Of a DNA stretch of 58,022 nucleotides, positions 16,833-25,370 are shown piece after piece. Within the stretch, counting starts at the first letter, position 1. The number at the start of each line of letters is the position of its first letter. The DNA comes from Anaerolineales bacterium (lineage in GTDB: Bacteria > Chloroflexota > Anaerolineae > Anaerolineales > Villigracilaceae). The notes below the pieces were generated by a model. It saw nothing but the letters and a program-made list of their open reading frames with translations, did not search any database and was not told where the DNA came from. The translations under genes and the position numbers were made by a program. The DNA is taken from assembly GCA_016934715.1 (NCBI GenBank), contig JAFGSI010000021.1, forward strand, positions 1-58,022, read 5' to 3'.

Positions 16833-16851
16833 TCTGATCAATTGTACTTGT

Positions 16852-16880
16852 ATTGTATGCGCACCAGGGAAAACCGTCAA
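16852..16880 (-). promoter_or_regulatory. promoter of the cobalamin-riboswitch transcript
   Basis: TTGACG (16875-16880) and TACAAT (16852-16857), spacer 17 bp. Confidence 0.8.
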
Positions 16881-16889
16881 TAGAAAACC

Positions 16890-16918
16890 TTGCCTCCATC
16901 TCCCGGAACCTGTACAAT
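16890..16918 (+). promoter_or_regulatory. promoter of the comEC-like gene
   Basis: TTGCCT (16890-16895) and TACAAT (16913-16918), spacer 17 bp. It is back to back with the btu promoter, and the predicted start lies about 10 nt before the ATG. Confidence 0.7.
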
Positions 16919-16933
16919 CGAACCGAGCAGCCC

Positions 16934-19345
16934 ATGCCGACTCCCGATCCGACCTTACCCTCCAAACGCTTCGAGACCCTGTTTTCCTGGCAGCCACTGC
17001 TGTGGCTATCGCTGGCCTTCCTGGCTGGCATCCTGCTGGCCAGCTGGCTCAACCTGCCTTTCGTCGTGTGGCTGATCCTGGCCGGGCTGGCGGCGGTCCT
17101 GGCAGGTCTCCTGCGCTATCTGCTGACCCGGACGATCGGCCTTCCGCCACAGACCTGGTTCCTGATCGCCCTGTCGCTGGTAGCCATCGGCCTTGGAGCG
17201 GCGCGCTATCAGGCTGCTATTCCCCGGGCGAACGTTCACCACGTCAGCTGGTTCAACGACCGACCGGGCGACATGCTGGTCACCGGGGTGATCGCCGGCC
17301 CGCCCGATTATCTCGACACGTACACCAACCTGCGCATCGAAGTCGCCGCCGTGGATACCGGTTCCGGCTATGGAGATGTCAGGACCAGCGACCTTATCCT
17401 GGCACAGGTGGATGCCGGCGAGACCTACCTCTACGGCGAGTTGGTTCGCCTGCGCGGCAGCCTGGAGACGCCCCCGGAAGACGAAGTTTTTTCCTACCGT
17501 GACTACCTGGCCCGTCGGGGGATCTACGCCTACATGCCCGCGGCCACGGTCACCCGCCTGCCCTATCCCAGCTGGGGAGACCCGTTCCTGAGAACGCTCT
17601 TCGCGTTCAAACAGGCCTCGCTTGAGCAGATCTACCTGCTCTTTCCCGACCCGGAGGCCTCGCTGCTGGCCGGGATCCTGCTGGGGGTGGACACCGGCCT
17701 GGCAGTCGACCTGCAGGAGGCCTTCAAGAACACCGGCACGGCCCACATCATCGCCATCTCGGCCTTCAATATCACGATCATCGCTGGCTTGTTCGCCACC
17801 GTCTTCAGCCGCCTGCTCGGCCCGCGCCGCGGGGCGCTGGCGGCTGTGGTCGGGATCGCGGCCTGTACCCTCCTGGTCGGTGTTGAACCGGCAGTCGTTC
17901 GGGCAGTCCTCATGGGCGGGTTGGGGCTCTTTGCCCGCCAGATCGGTCACCGCCAGTCGGCCCTCAATACCCTGGCCTTCACAGGCGCCATCATGGCGCT
18001 CCTCACTCCTCACATCCCGTGGGATGTCGGCTTCCAGCTCTCGTTCTTCGCCACACTGGGATTGATCCTGTATGCCAGCCCGTTCGAGCAATGGGCGGCC
18101 AGGCTGTTCGAACGGGGCCTGTCGTCCGAGATCGCCCGCCGGGTCGCCACTTTCCTGGCCGCCTACGTGCTCTTCACCCTGGCCGCCCAGCTGACCACGC
18201 TGCCGATCATGGCCTATCATTTCCAGCGCATCCCGCTGGTAACGCTGATCGCCAGTCCCTTCATCCTGCCGGCCCAGCCGGCGGTGATGCTGCTCGGCGG
18301 ATTGGCCGTCCTGCTCAGTTTCATCTATTTCCCCATCGGACAGCTGGCCGCCTGGGCCGCCTGGCCCTTTCCAGCCTACACCATCCGGGTGGTGGAATTC
18401 TTCGACCGCCTGCCGCACGGGATGATCGTCCTGGGGGATTTCTCGCTGTTGTTCGTGCTCCTGTTCTATGGGCTCCTTTTCGGCTGGACCTTCAGCCAGG
18501 GAACGGTCAAAGCGTTCCTGCGCCAGGTGTTTACCCCTTCCATCGTCCTGGCCAGCCTGGGAATCGTGGCCTTCCTGCTCTGGCGCGGGGCCTTTGCCGC
18601 ACCAGACGGCTACCTGCATATCACCTTCCTCGACGTCGGCACGGGCGAGGCCGTCCTGATCCAGACCCCCTCCGGGCGCAACGTGCTGGTCAACGGTGGC
18701 CCAAGCGTCACCCTGCTTTCAGACAGCCTGGGACGGCGCATTTCGCCTTTCAACCGCCAGATCGACTTCCTGGTTATCGCCTCGACCCGGGAACAACACG
18801 TCGCCTCCCTGGTGCGCACACTGGACCGTTTCCCCCCCGCTCAAGTCCTGTGGAGTGGGCAGGTCGAGGCCTCTTCCTCGGCCCGCCAGCTGGACCGCTG
18901 GCTGGCGGACCACGGCACCCCGGTCCACTTCGCCGCGGCTGGCGATGCTCTCGACCTGGGCGCGGGCGCCCGGCTCCGGGTCCTGAGCGTGACGCCGCGC
19001 GGGGCAGTCCTGCTGCTCGAGTGGGGGGAGTTCCGGCTGCTGCTGCCCAGCGGAGCCAACTTCGACTCTCTGGCCGCCCTGGATGACGGTGCGGCGGTCG
19101 GGCCGGTCTCGGTCCTGTTGCTGGCCGATTCGGGTTACGCCCCGGTCAACCCGATCACCTGGATCGACAACCTGCAGCCACAGGTCATCGTGCTCAGCGG
19201 TGCGGCCGGCAATCCCGATGGCCTGCCCGACCCCGAGACGCTGGTAGCGCTGGAAGGACGCAGCCTGCTGCGCACCGACCGCCACGGCTGGATCGAGATC
19301 TCAACCAACGGCCTGGAATTCTGGGTGGACGTCGAAAGGCCTTAA
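16934..19345 (+). CDS. comEC: ComEC/Rec2-type DNA uptake channel with degenerate beta-lactamase domain
   Basis: ComEC carries single-stranded DNA across the membrane in natural transformation. The 803-aa protein has an N-terminal membrane and OB-like region (1-225), the multi-span competence domain (about 235-535, LLAGILLGVDTGL, FKNTGTAHIIAISAFNITI) and a C-terminal metallo-beta-lactamase-like domain (562-803, HITFLDVGTGEAVLIQ). In the last, the metal-binding HxHxDH motif is replaced by STREQH (617-622), and the usual DGG is NGG, so nuclease activity is unlikely. I chose ATG 16934 downstream of the -10; an earlier in-frame ATG precedes the promoter. Confidence 0.88.
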   Translation: MPTPDPTLPSKRFETLFSWQPLLWLSLAFLAGILLASWLNLPFVVWLILAGLAAVLAGLLRYLLTRTIGLPPQTWFLIALSLVAIGLGAARYQAAIPRANVHHVSWFNDRPGDMLVTGVIAGPPDYLDTYTNLRIEVAAVDTGSGYGDVRTSDLILAQVDAGETYLYGELVRLRGSLETPPEDEVFSYRDYLARRGIYAYMPAATVTRLPYPSWGDPFLRTLFAFKQASLEQIYLLFPDPEASLLAGILLGVDTGLAVDLQEAFKNTGTAHIIAISAFNITIIAGLFATVFSRLLGPRRGALAAVVGIAACTLLVGVEPAVVRAVLMGGLGLFARQIGHRQSALNTLAFTGAIMALLTPHIPWDVGFQLSFFATLGLILYASPFEQWAARLFERGLSSEIARRVATFLAAYVLFTLAAQLTTLPIMAYHFQRIPLVTLIASPFILPAQPAVMLLGGLAVLLSFIYFPIGQLAAWAAWPFPAYTIRVVEFFDRLPHGMIVLGDFSLLFVLLFYGLLFGWTFSQGTVKAFLRQVFTPSIVLASLGIVAFLLWRGAFAAPDGYLHITFLDVGTGEAVLIQTPSGRNVLVNGGPSVTLLSDSLGRRISPFNRQIDFLVIASTREQHVASLVRTLDRFPPAQVLWSGQVEASSSARQLDRWLADHGTPVHFAAAGDALDLGAGARLRVLSVTPRGAVLLLEWGEFRLLLPSGANFDSLAALDDGAAVGPVSVLLLADSGYAPVNPITWIDNLQPQVIVLSGAAGNPDGLPDPETLVALEGRSLLRTDRHGWIEISTNGLEFWVDVERP

Positions 19346-19447
19346 GCGCGCCGACCTTTAAAACAATACTGGGGTAGGTTGTCGGCAAAATAGACGCCTG
19401 ATACGATTCACCAGAAGCGATATAATTCACCCCCTGGAGTTGTTTTG

Positions 19448-20161
19448 ATGAAAAAGTCCCTTCGCTTTATCAGTGTTCTGCTCTTTTCCATCGGCACCCT
19501 GCTCGGGGTCGGCTTCTTCGGAGCCACGACCTGGGCGGATGTCGAATCGACCTTCTACGGATTTGCCAGATATGGCAAGCGGGCCACGACCGCCCTCCAC
19601 TGTCCCCTGGTCGTCACGACGCAGGAAATTGGAACCATCACCTTTGGCCTGCACAATTCAAGCGAACGAAGCATCCAACCGACCGTTCGTTTTCAGGCCA
19701 GCAGTGAGGGTGTGTTCCGCGATGAGTCAACCTCCCTGCCGCTCGAGCCTGGGGAAACCGGGCATCTGCAATGGGAGGTCTCTTCAGAAAATGTCGACCT
19801 TGAGCGTTTCATCTTCGCCAAGGTGTTCACCTTTGCTTCCTATCCACTAACAGATGTAGAACAGACTTGCGGCATTCTCGTGTTGGACCTGCCCATTCTC
19901 AACGGACAGCAAGTCACCATCCTGACCCTGGTCGTCAGTTTTGCCTGCCTGTCCGGCGGCATAGCCCTGTGGATCCGGGCGAACAGCCCCCTGCGCGAGA
20001 AATCACTGGACACCGCCCGTGCCATGGGTACGTTGCTCGTGACGATCATCGTTGGTCTGGTATCCATCTTACTGGCATGGTGGTTGCTGGGGATTCTCAC
20101 CTTCATGGTTGCGATTCTGCTGATCGGCGTGATCATCGCCAATACCATCCAGTCGCGCTAA
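19448..20161 (+). CDS. unrecognised membrane-anchored protein
   Basis: A 237-aa protein with an N-terminal membrane segment (about 5-28), an extracytoplasmic beta-rich domain (30-150) that looks Ig-like (TFGLHNSSERSIQPTVRFQ, PLEPGETGHLQWEV), and three or four membrane segments at the C-terminus (from 155). The two Cys (about 58 and 141) could form a disulphide. ATG 19448 has GGAG 8 nt upstream; TATAAT is at 19421-19426. Function is unknown; the neighbouring DsbA-like gene may act on such proteins. Confidence 0.75.
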   Translation: MKKSLRFISVLLFSIGTLLGVGFFGATTWADVESTFYGFARYGKRATTALHCPLVVTTQEIGTITFGLHNSSERSIQPTVRFQASSEGVFRDESTSLPLEPGETGHLQWEVSSENVDLERFIFAKVFTFASYPLTDVEQTCGILVLDLPILNGQQVTILTLVVSFACLSGGIALWIRANSPLREKSLDTARAMGTLLVTIIVGLVSILLAWWLLGILTFMVAILLIGVIIANTIQSR

Positions 20162-20195
20162 GCCAGCTGCAACCCAAGCCACTCCGAGGTTTTGT

Positions 20196-20233
20196 TTGCC
20201 CCGAATCGATTCGGGGCAATTTTCTTGTTTTTG
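20196..20233 (+). terminator. Rho-independent terminator
   Basis: A 24-nt perfect palindrome with TTGCCCCGA on its left arm (20196-20219), followed by TTTTCTTGTTTTT. It closes the preceding membrane-protein gene. Confidence 0.8.
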
Positions 20234-20279
20234 ATCCAGAATCCAGCCTAAAAAAAACTGTTCTGTTATAATCGCCCGC

Positions 20280-20972
20280 ATGCCCAGAAAACAGAAATCA
20301 GAAAATTCGCTGGCTTTTGTCATCCTGTTGCCAGTCGTGTTCCTGCTCGGGGTTGCTTTTGGTTTTCTCGTGTGGGGCCATGACAGGACAACCCTGCCTG
20401 CCGCCCAGGCGCAGGCCGGAAACGCCCCGACGGAGGAGGTGCGTATTTACGACGTTTCGTCCGACGACGACCCCGCCCTGGGCCCCGAGGACGCCCCGAT
20501 CACGATCATCGAGTTCAGCGATTACCAGTGTCCCTTTTGCGCAAGGTGGCACTCGGAGGTCTTCGACCGGCTGATGGCCAACTACCCCGGACAGATCCGC
20601 TTCGTGTACCGCGATTTTCCCCTGACCTCGATCCACCCGGGCGCCATGCCTGCCGCGGAGGCGGCCAACTGCGCCAATGAACAGGGCGCCTTCTGGGCCT
20701 ACCACGAAGCGCTCTTCAGCTACCAGTATGAGTTCTCAAATGCGGGCTTGCTGCAGTACGCCGTCGACCTGGGCCTTGACAGCGAGGCCTTCAGTGCCTG
20801 TCTGGAAAGCCACCGCTACCAGGACGAAGTTCAGGCTGATGCCCAGTACGCCCTGATGGTGGGCGTGCAATCGACCCCGACCTTTTTCATCAACGGCAGA
20901 ATAGTGATCGGTGCGCAGCCCTACGAAATCTTCAAACAAATCATCGACGAGGAAATGGCCGGTGGAAATTAG
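20280..20972 (+). CDS. membrane-anchored DsbA/BdbD-like thiol-disulphide oxidoreductase
   Basis: Forms or isomerises disulphides in exported proteins. The 230-aa protein has one N-terminal membrane anchor (about 10-32), then a DsbA-type thioredoxin fold. The redox motif CPFC is at 84-87 and the cis-Pro is Pro200 (QSTPTFF). An extra Cys pair (131, 174) is present in the helical insertion. Start ATG 20280 has TATAAT (20267-20272) 7 nt upstream and no Shine-Dalgarno, so a leaderless transcript is likely. Confidence 0.9.
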   Translation: MPRKQKSENSLAFVILLPVVFLLGVAFGFLVWGHDRTTLPAAQAQAGNAPTEEVRIYDVSSDDDPALGPEDAPITIIEFSDYQCPFCARWHSEVFDRLMANYPGQIRFVYRDFPLTSIHPGAMPAAEAANCANEQGAFWAYHEALFSYQYEFSNAGLLQYAVDLGLDSEAFSACLESHRYQDEVQADAQYALMVGVQSTPTFFINGRIVIGAQPYEIFKQIIDEEMAGGN

Positions 20973-20993
20973 GTCATCCTGCGGGAGGAAGCC

Positions 20994-21659
20994 ATGAAAA
21001 AATTCGTCGCGATTGCCGGCAACATCGGGGTGGGGAAATCTACACTGGTCGAACTGCTGTGTGCCAAGCTTGGCTGGACTCCCTTCTTTGAACCGGTGGC
21101 CGAGAATCCTTACCTGGCTGATTTCTACCGCGACATGCAATCCTGGGCTTTCCATTCGCAGATCTTCTTCCTTACCCATCGCTTGCGGGCGCACCATCAA
21201 CTGGCACAATTCCCATCCTCTGCCATCCAGGACCGCTCGGTCTACGAAGATGCTGAGATCTTCGCTCATAATCTTTTCCTGCAGGGCCACATCCAGCCGC
21301 GCGATTACCAGACTTACCGTGAACTCTATTTGACCCTGGTCGAATTCCTGCCCCCTCCCGACCTGGTCATCTACCTGCGCGCCTCGGTCCCCACATTGAT
21401 CGCCCGCATCGGCCGCCGCGGGCGCGACTATGAACGGACCATCCCGGCGGACTATCTTTCCAGTTTGAATAATCTCTATGAATCCTGGATCATCAATTTC
21501 ACCCTCTGCCCGGTGTTGACCGTCCCCTCCGACGACCTCGATTATGTGGCCCACCCCGGCCACCTGGAACTGATCGGCCACAAGGTGGAAGAAAAATTGA
21601 CCGGCAAGGAAGAGGTGGTCTTCGAACCGGAGGAAGTCGCCCGGGCGGCCCTCGACTGA
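20994..21659 (+). CDS. deoxynucleoside kinase (dGK/dAK family), copy 1
   Basis: Phosphorylates a deoxynucleoside in the salvage route to dNTPs. 221 aa; P-loop GNIGVGKST at 9-17, the catalytic/substrate segment QDRSVYEDAEIFA, and an Arg-rich lid RIGRRGRDYE. A second kinase of the same family lies at 25371-26012 on the other side of the origin. Bacilli and lactobacilli use such pairs with split purine/pyrimidine specificity, so a dAK/dGK division is plausible but not proven. It follows the DsbA-like gene by about 20 nt and has its own GGGAGG. Confidence 0.88.
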   Translation: MKKFVAIAGNIGVGKSTLVELLCAKLGWTPFFEPVAENPYLADFYRDMQSWAFHSQIFFLTHRLRAHHQLAQFPSSAIQDRSVYEDAEIFAHNLFLQGHIQPRDYQTYRELYLTLVEFLPPPDLVIYLRASVPTLIARIGRRGRDYERTIPADYLSSLNNLYESWIINFTLCPVLTVPSDDLDYVAHPGHLELIGHKVEEKLTGKEEVVFEPEEVARAALD

Positions 21660-21676
21660 AGCGCACCCCGTGTCGT

Positions 21677-23545
21677 TCAGTGCACGAAAATATCCCACTT
21701 GTCCTGGCCTTGCAGCCAGACCTCCCCATTGCCCAGGAAATCAGGATTCCAGATGCCCGGGTTCCAATCGGCACATTCGGCCTGGCGGATATCCGGGGGA
21801 ATGGAATCCGGCAATGGGCAGGGCGGAACATTCGCTGCAGGGGTTGCAGTGCCGAGGGTGATCTCGGCCAGGGCGTTGGGGCGGCCTGGGGTCGGCCGGC
21901 AGGTAAAACGCCAGAGCGCATCCCCGTCCGGGTAACGGCACCAGGTGCGGTCGAAGGCGGTGACCACCGGATAGGTAAAGGCGTCGGCGATCTGGCCTCC
22001 CGGCCTGAGCAGGCGGACTGAATCTCCCCCATCATTAAGCAGGATGCCGGTCTGCGATCCGTAGAAGCGGATGATCTGGCGCGGCTGAAGGGTGATGTCA
22101 GGCAGGGAATAGGGATTGGAACCACCATCGCCGTCATCCAGCCGCCAGTTGTAGATGGTGACCGATTGGGTTCCGCGGTTGATGATCTCGATGTATTCGT
22201 CGCCTACGTCAACCAATCCGTCTGCGTTCCAGTCGGTGCTGGCGTGCGGGAGGAATTCATTAATGATCAGCACCCCGGGAATGGGTGTGCGGGTCTGGGT
22301 GGGGGTACGGGTGATGGTGGGGGTCGCGGTGCCGGTGGGAGTCCACAGGGACACACCGGTGCACATCGTCGGCGGCGTGGCCCGGCCCTGGGGGAGCGCT
22401 GGCGAGATCAACACGAAATCATAGGCATTGCTGTTCAGGTCATAACAACTCGTGGCGCCCCCCGGCCTGCGTTCGTAACTCTGGTCGGCATTGACGTTGA
22501 GCGGCGTCAGGGTCAGGCCCTCACGGTACCGGGTGCTGGCACACAGCCCCACCTGATCGACAACCGCACTGCGGTTCGTCACCAGGGCTATTCCTCCATC
22601 GTCAGCGATCGTCGAGGAGAAGAGCCGGTCGGCGATCCCCACGTAACTGGACGCATCTCCGGCTGCCAGGTAATGCTGTCCCGGCTGGAGGATGGTATTG
22701 GCCGGGAAGCTTACCAGGGTGGAGTAGCTGGTGCTGCACCCGCCCGACACGCGGATCGTCCAGTTCCCAATGTCGACCGCTGCTCCGGTGGGGTTGTAGA
22801 GCTCGACGAATTCGTCGCTCGTCCCACCCTGGCCGCGGGTGCGGAACTCGCTGATGACCACGTACGCCGGAGCGGCCGGCGTGGGGGTGGCGGTCGCAGC
22901 AGCGGCACAACTCGTATATGGACTGGCCCGGTTCTGCGGATCGCTTGGAATTAAATACGCAAAATCAGCGTAATTGTTGTCTGTATCATAACAGCTTCCA
23001 CTCCCCCCTCCTAATCCGCGTTCGTAACTCTGGTCGCCATCGATGTCGAGCGGAGTTAATCGCGTTCCTTCCCCATACGCAGAACCTACACCCATACCAA
23101 CCTGATCGATAATCGTGCTTCCATCAGCAGCAAATAACGCAATTCCCCTATCGTCTGGAATACCTGTCGGGTAGGTACCATCTGCTGGTACAATGCCGCT
23201 ATACCCCCCGCTGTTGGCGATCAAATAATGTTGTCCGGGGGCCAAAACAACAGGCTCCAAGATCCAGAAAAGCGGAGAGGTGTGTCCAAAATTATCTGCC
23301 CCATGAATCTGCCAATTGGTAATTTCAATTGGTGTGGAGGTGGGATTGAACAATTCGACGAATTCGTCATTTTCACCGCCCGGCCCTAGCAGCCGAAACT
23401 CACTGATTACGATATGAGTAGCAGGACTCGCCTGTCGAGGCGGCGCAGCGCTTACCGCTCCAGCCAGGGAGGCCGCCAGCATGGCCCCCAGCAGGAACAG
23501 GGTCAGGATGGCCCAGGGACGATGGATGCGATGGAATGACATCAT
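21677..23545 (-). CDS. secreted protein with three lamin-tail domains
   Basis: A 622-aa exported protein. The signal peptide (WAILTLFLLGAMLAASLAGA) is near residues 12-32. Three lamin-tail (LTD) beta-sandwich domains begin at about 42 (ISEFRLLGPGGENDEFVEL), 222 (ISEFRTRGQGGTSDEFVEL) and 420 (INEFLPHAST). They are joined by Thr/Pro-rich linkers of TPT repeats. No LPXTG or membrane anchor is seen at the C-terminus. LTDs in bacterial surface proteins are thought to bind DNA, polysaccharide or protein. The exact start is uncertain (ATG 23545 or 23542, or GTG 23563). Confidence 0.82.
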   Translation of the reverse strand: MMSFHRIHRPWAILTLFLLGAMLAASLAGAVSAAPPRQASPATHIVISEFRLLGPGGENDEFVELFNPTSTPIEITNWQIHGADNFGHTSPLFWILEPVVLAPGQHYLIANSGGYSGIVPADGTYPTGIPDDRGIALFAADGSTIIDQVGMGVGSAYGEGTRLTPLDIDGDQSYERGLGGGSGSCYDTDNNYADFAYLIPSDPQNRASPYTSCAAAATATPTPAAPAYVVISEFRTRGQGGTSDEFVELYNPTGAAVDIGNWTIRVSGGCSTSYSTLVSFPANTILQPGQHYLAAGDASSYVGIADRLFSSTIADDGGIALVTNRSAVVDQVGLCASTRYREGLTLTPLNVNADQSYERRPGGATSCYDLNSNAYDFVLISPALPQGRATPPTMCTGVSLWTPTGTATPTITRTPTQTRTPIPGVLIINEFLPHASTDWNADGLVDVGDEYIEIINRGTQSVTIYNWRLDDGDGGSNPYSLPDITLQPRQIIRFYGSQTGILLNDGGDSVRLLRPGGQIADAFTYPVVTAFDRTWCRYPDGDALWRFTCRPTPGRPNALAEITLGTATPAANVPPCPLPDSIPPDIRQAECADWNPGIWNPDFLGNGEVWLQGQDKWDIFVH

Positions 23546-23638
23546 CAACTCGATAAGAATCACGAACCCGCTTCGTGAGCCCGTCTCACGGAGCGCGCTG
23601 CAGTGGCTCTAATTCTATTGTAAAGCCAAATGCAAGAT

Positions 23639-23899
23639 TCAGCGGGGATCAATGACCATCTTGATTGCCGTACGCACCTTGCCATCAATTTCGACATCGA
23701 CGAACTCAGGCCGGCAAACGACATGAATTCCGTCGTTGTCAAGATAGCCAGTAGCCAGCACCAAAGCCTTGATCGCCTGATTTACTGCCCCTGCCCCGAT
23801 AGCCTGCACTTCCGCACGTTTGTGTTCGCGGACCACGCCCGCGATCGCCCCAGCCACAGCGGAGGTACGGGAGGTTGCGGACACCTTGATCATCTCCAT
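23639..23899 (-). CDS. spoVS: stage V sporulation protein S-like protein
   Basis: An 86-aa Alba-like small protein of the SpoVS family: MEMIKVSATSRTSAVAGAI, AIGAGAVNQAIKALVLA, GKVRTAIKMVI. In Bacillus it affects septation and sporulation; in non-sporulating relatives its role is unknown and may be nucleic-acid binding. It is a single gene with GAGGGAGA upstream of the ATG. It is the immediate left neighbour of the replication origin, transcribed away from it. Confidence 0.93.
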   Translation of the reverse strand: MEMIKVSATSRTSAVAGAIAGVVREHKRAEVQAIGAGAVNQAIKALVLATGYLDNDGIHVVCRPEFVDVEIDGKVRTAIKMVIDPR

Positions 23900-24011
23900 A
23901 GCATTTCTCCCTCGAGAACAACATCGATTTGAAAGGGGCCTCGTTCTCTCAAGAAGATTGTACTGTATTTGTTAATCCGTTTCAAGACACTTATTTTCTC
24001 TAAGGATATGT

Positions 24012-24050
24012 TAATAGTAGTCTTAGTAGGGCCTGTGGAAAAGTGGAAAA
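24012..24050 (-). other. DnaA box plus DnaA-trio (basal unwinding element)
   Basis: On the minus strand a near-box TTTTCCACT (24042-24050) abuts TTTTCCACA (24034-24042). A GC-rich 4-nt spacer GGCC follows, then six triplets CTA, CTA, AGA, CTA, CTA, TTA (24012-24029), then AT-rich DNA. This order (box, GC spacer, DnaA-trios, AT region) is the basal unwinding system described for Bacillus subtilis, where DnaA filaments open the duplex. Confidence 0.85.
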
Positions 24051-24220
24051 GCAGGCTGGGGCACCCGCACATCCCCAAGATGTGGGCCGGGCAGACGGCA
24101 GGCCACTGCATATGCTCCTTTCGGGTTGGAAAAAGATACACACCTGCTGTGGAAAGAGAGCGTGATCAAGCGGGGGCTTTTTTGGGCGCTTCGAAGCCAA
24201 AGCGCTATTTGGGATTGTCA

Positions 24221-24253
24221 AAGAAAAGACCCCCAGATGTGGGGGCCTTTTTT
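24221..24253. terminator. terminator inside the origin region
   Basis: CCCCC-AGATGT-GGGGG (24230-24245), with T-rich sequence on both sides (CCTTTTTT to the right; TCTTTTCTT on the minus strand). It likely ends transcripts of the nucleotidyltransferase gene coming leftward and keeps them out of the unwinding element. Confidence 0.7.
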
Positions 24254-24269
24254 AGAACAATTGCGCGGG

Positions 24270-24319
24270 TTCTCCACAGACCGCGCGAGTTATCCACAGT
24301 TTTAGGGCAGTTATCCACA
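24270..24319 (+). other. tandem DnaA boxes
   Basis: TTCTCCACA (24270-24278, one mismatch), TTATCCACA (24290-24298) and TTATCCACA (24311-24319), all in the same orientation at 20 and 21 bp steps, i.e. on one face of the helix. The last two match the E. coli R1-type consensus exactly. Confidence 0.88.
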
Positions 24320-24365
24320 GCCCGGACGGATCCCTGTCCAGGTCGGACCCCAAGATATGGGCTGC

Positions 24366-25361
24366 TCACAGGCCGTGTGCGGCGGCCATATTTTCGAGCA
24401 ACTCCTCGATGGTATCCAGAAAAGTATCCAGCCCGGCCAGGCGCTCTTCGAAGGGCTCGCCAGCCAGTTCGAGTTGGACGCAGGCCGCCAGCCATTTCGC
24501 CTGACGGGTGGCTGGCAGGACGGCCGCACACAGGGTCCAGGTGTGGAGCAGAGGCCACAGGATTGCCTGTGGACTTTCGCTGGAAAGCAGGGCCTCGAAG
24601 GCCAGTTTGTAGTAGTTCAGTCGTGCGGGATGGATGCGGGTTTCGATCTTCGGCCGGTCGGCAGCATCGACAAAGGCCGTCTCCCATTCGGAGACCAATG
24701 CTGCCAGCAGGGGGGCCTCGGCCTGGGGCGCGCCGAGCAGGATGAACAATTGGTCGATCAGTTCCGGGACCCCGGCTGACTCGGCCCGCCCGGGGAATTC
24801 CAGCAGGAAGCGCCGCTCGGCCAGCGGACCGCCGTTCAATACGGCAACGGCGTTGGCGGCGTGGTTGACGGCTTTCAAGTAGGTGAGCATCAGTTCTGGC
24901 CCGTTGGCGTCGCTGAGTTGCAGGTCGCTCCAGATCTGGCGGGCGTGGCTTGCATTGTGCCTCGAGCGGGCGATGACGTTGAACGGTTCGTCGAACTTGT
25001 CGCGCACCCCGGCCTGGACGAATTCGAGAAAGTGCTGGCTTTCGTAGAGCCACATCGGGTTGTACATCTCCGGACCAAGCCAGGGGTTCATGCGCAGTTC
25101 ACGCGGTCGCGTGAACTCGGCGCGCGAGTGATGGCAGATGTCGATGTGGATCTCGGGGGTGAGGGCCTCGATCTCACGACGGACCTCAGGCTGGCCGGGA
25201 TGGACCAGGACCAGGTCGATGTCGGTCGCGCCGGCCAGGAAGGGATCCTCCCTCAGCAGGGAGCCGGTCAGGTAGGCAGCGACCAGATCGGGGGTCGAGA
25301 GGTTTCGCTTCTGGACGGTCTCTTTGGCAATCCGGATGAGGAAGTCACGCGTGATGCGCAT
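24366..25361 (-). CDS. nucleotidyltransferase-domain protein
   Basis: A 331-aa soluble protein. The N-terminal ~100 residues carry a polymerase-beta-type nucleotidyltransferase signature: Gly33-Ser34 (LTGSLL) followed by Asp47 and Asp49 (TDIDLVLV). The remaining helical part (120-331) is unassigned. It could be an adenylyl/nucleotidyl transferase for a small molecule or protein. ATG 25361 is preceded by AAGGAG. It lies 9 nt after the deoxynucleoside kinase gene, so the two form an operon transcribed leftward toward the origin, ending at the terminator near 24230. Confidence 0.75.
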   Translation of the reverse strand: MRITRDFLIRIAKETVQKRNLSTPDLVAAYLTGSLLREDPFLAGATDIDLVLVHPGQPEVRREIEALTPEIHIDICHHSRAEFTRPRELRMNPWLGPEMYNPMWLYESQHFLEFVQAGVRDKFDEPFNVIARSRHNASHARQIWSDLQLSDANGPELMLTYLKAVNHAANAVAVLNGGPLAERRFLLEFPGRAESAGVPELIDQLFILLGAPQAEAPLLAALVSEWETAFVDAADRPKIETRIHPARLNYYKLAFEALLSSESPQAILWPLLHTWTLCAAVLPATRQAKWLAACVQLELAGEPFEERLAGLDTFLDTIEELLENMAAAHGL

Positions 25362-25370
25362 GGGTGCTCC

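Larger units (their letters stand above)
23930..24335. other. candidate chromosomal replication origin (oriC)
   Basis: About 400 bp without a convincing gene. It contains an AT-rich stretch (23950-24030), a DnaA box/DnaA-trio unit (24012-24050), further reverse-oriented boxes (CTTTCCACA at 24148-24156), and three direct boxes at 24270, 24290 and 24311. The plus strand switches here from C-rich to G-rich. In 23761-23820 (inside spoVS) I count 24 C and 11 G; in 25441-25500 (inside a gene of the same orientation) 13 C and 23 G. All this fits bacterial oriC, though dnaA is not adjacent. Confidence 0.9.

Noticed and set aside
17006-18619. Long minus-strand frame opposite comEC
   Set aside because: Low-complexity Gly/Glu/Arg composition typical of an antisense shadow.
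23890-24141. Open frame through the origin region on the minus strand with an AAAGGAG before an internal ATG (24112)
   Set aside because: It spans the DnaA-trio element, has poor protein-like composition and runs 10 bases into spoVS. The oriC reading explains the sequence better.
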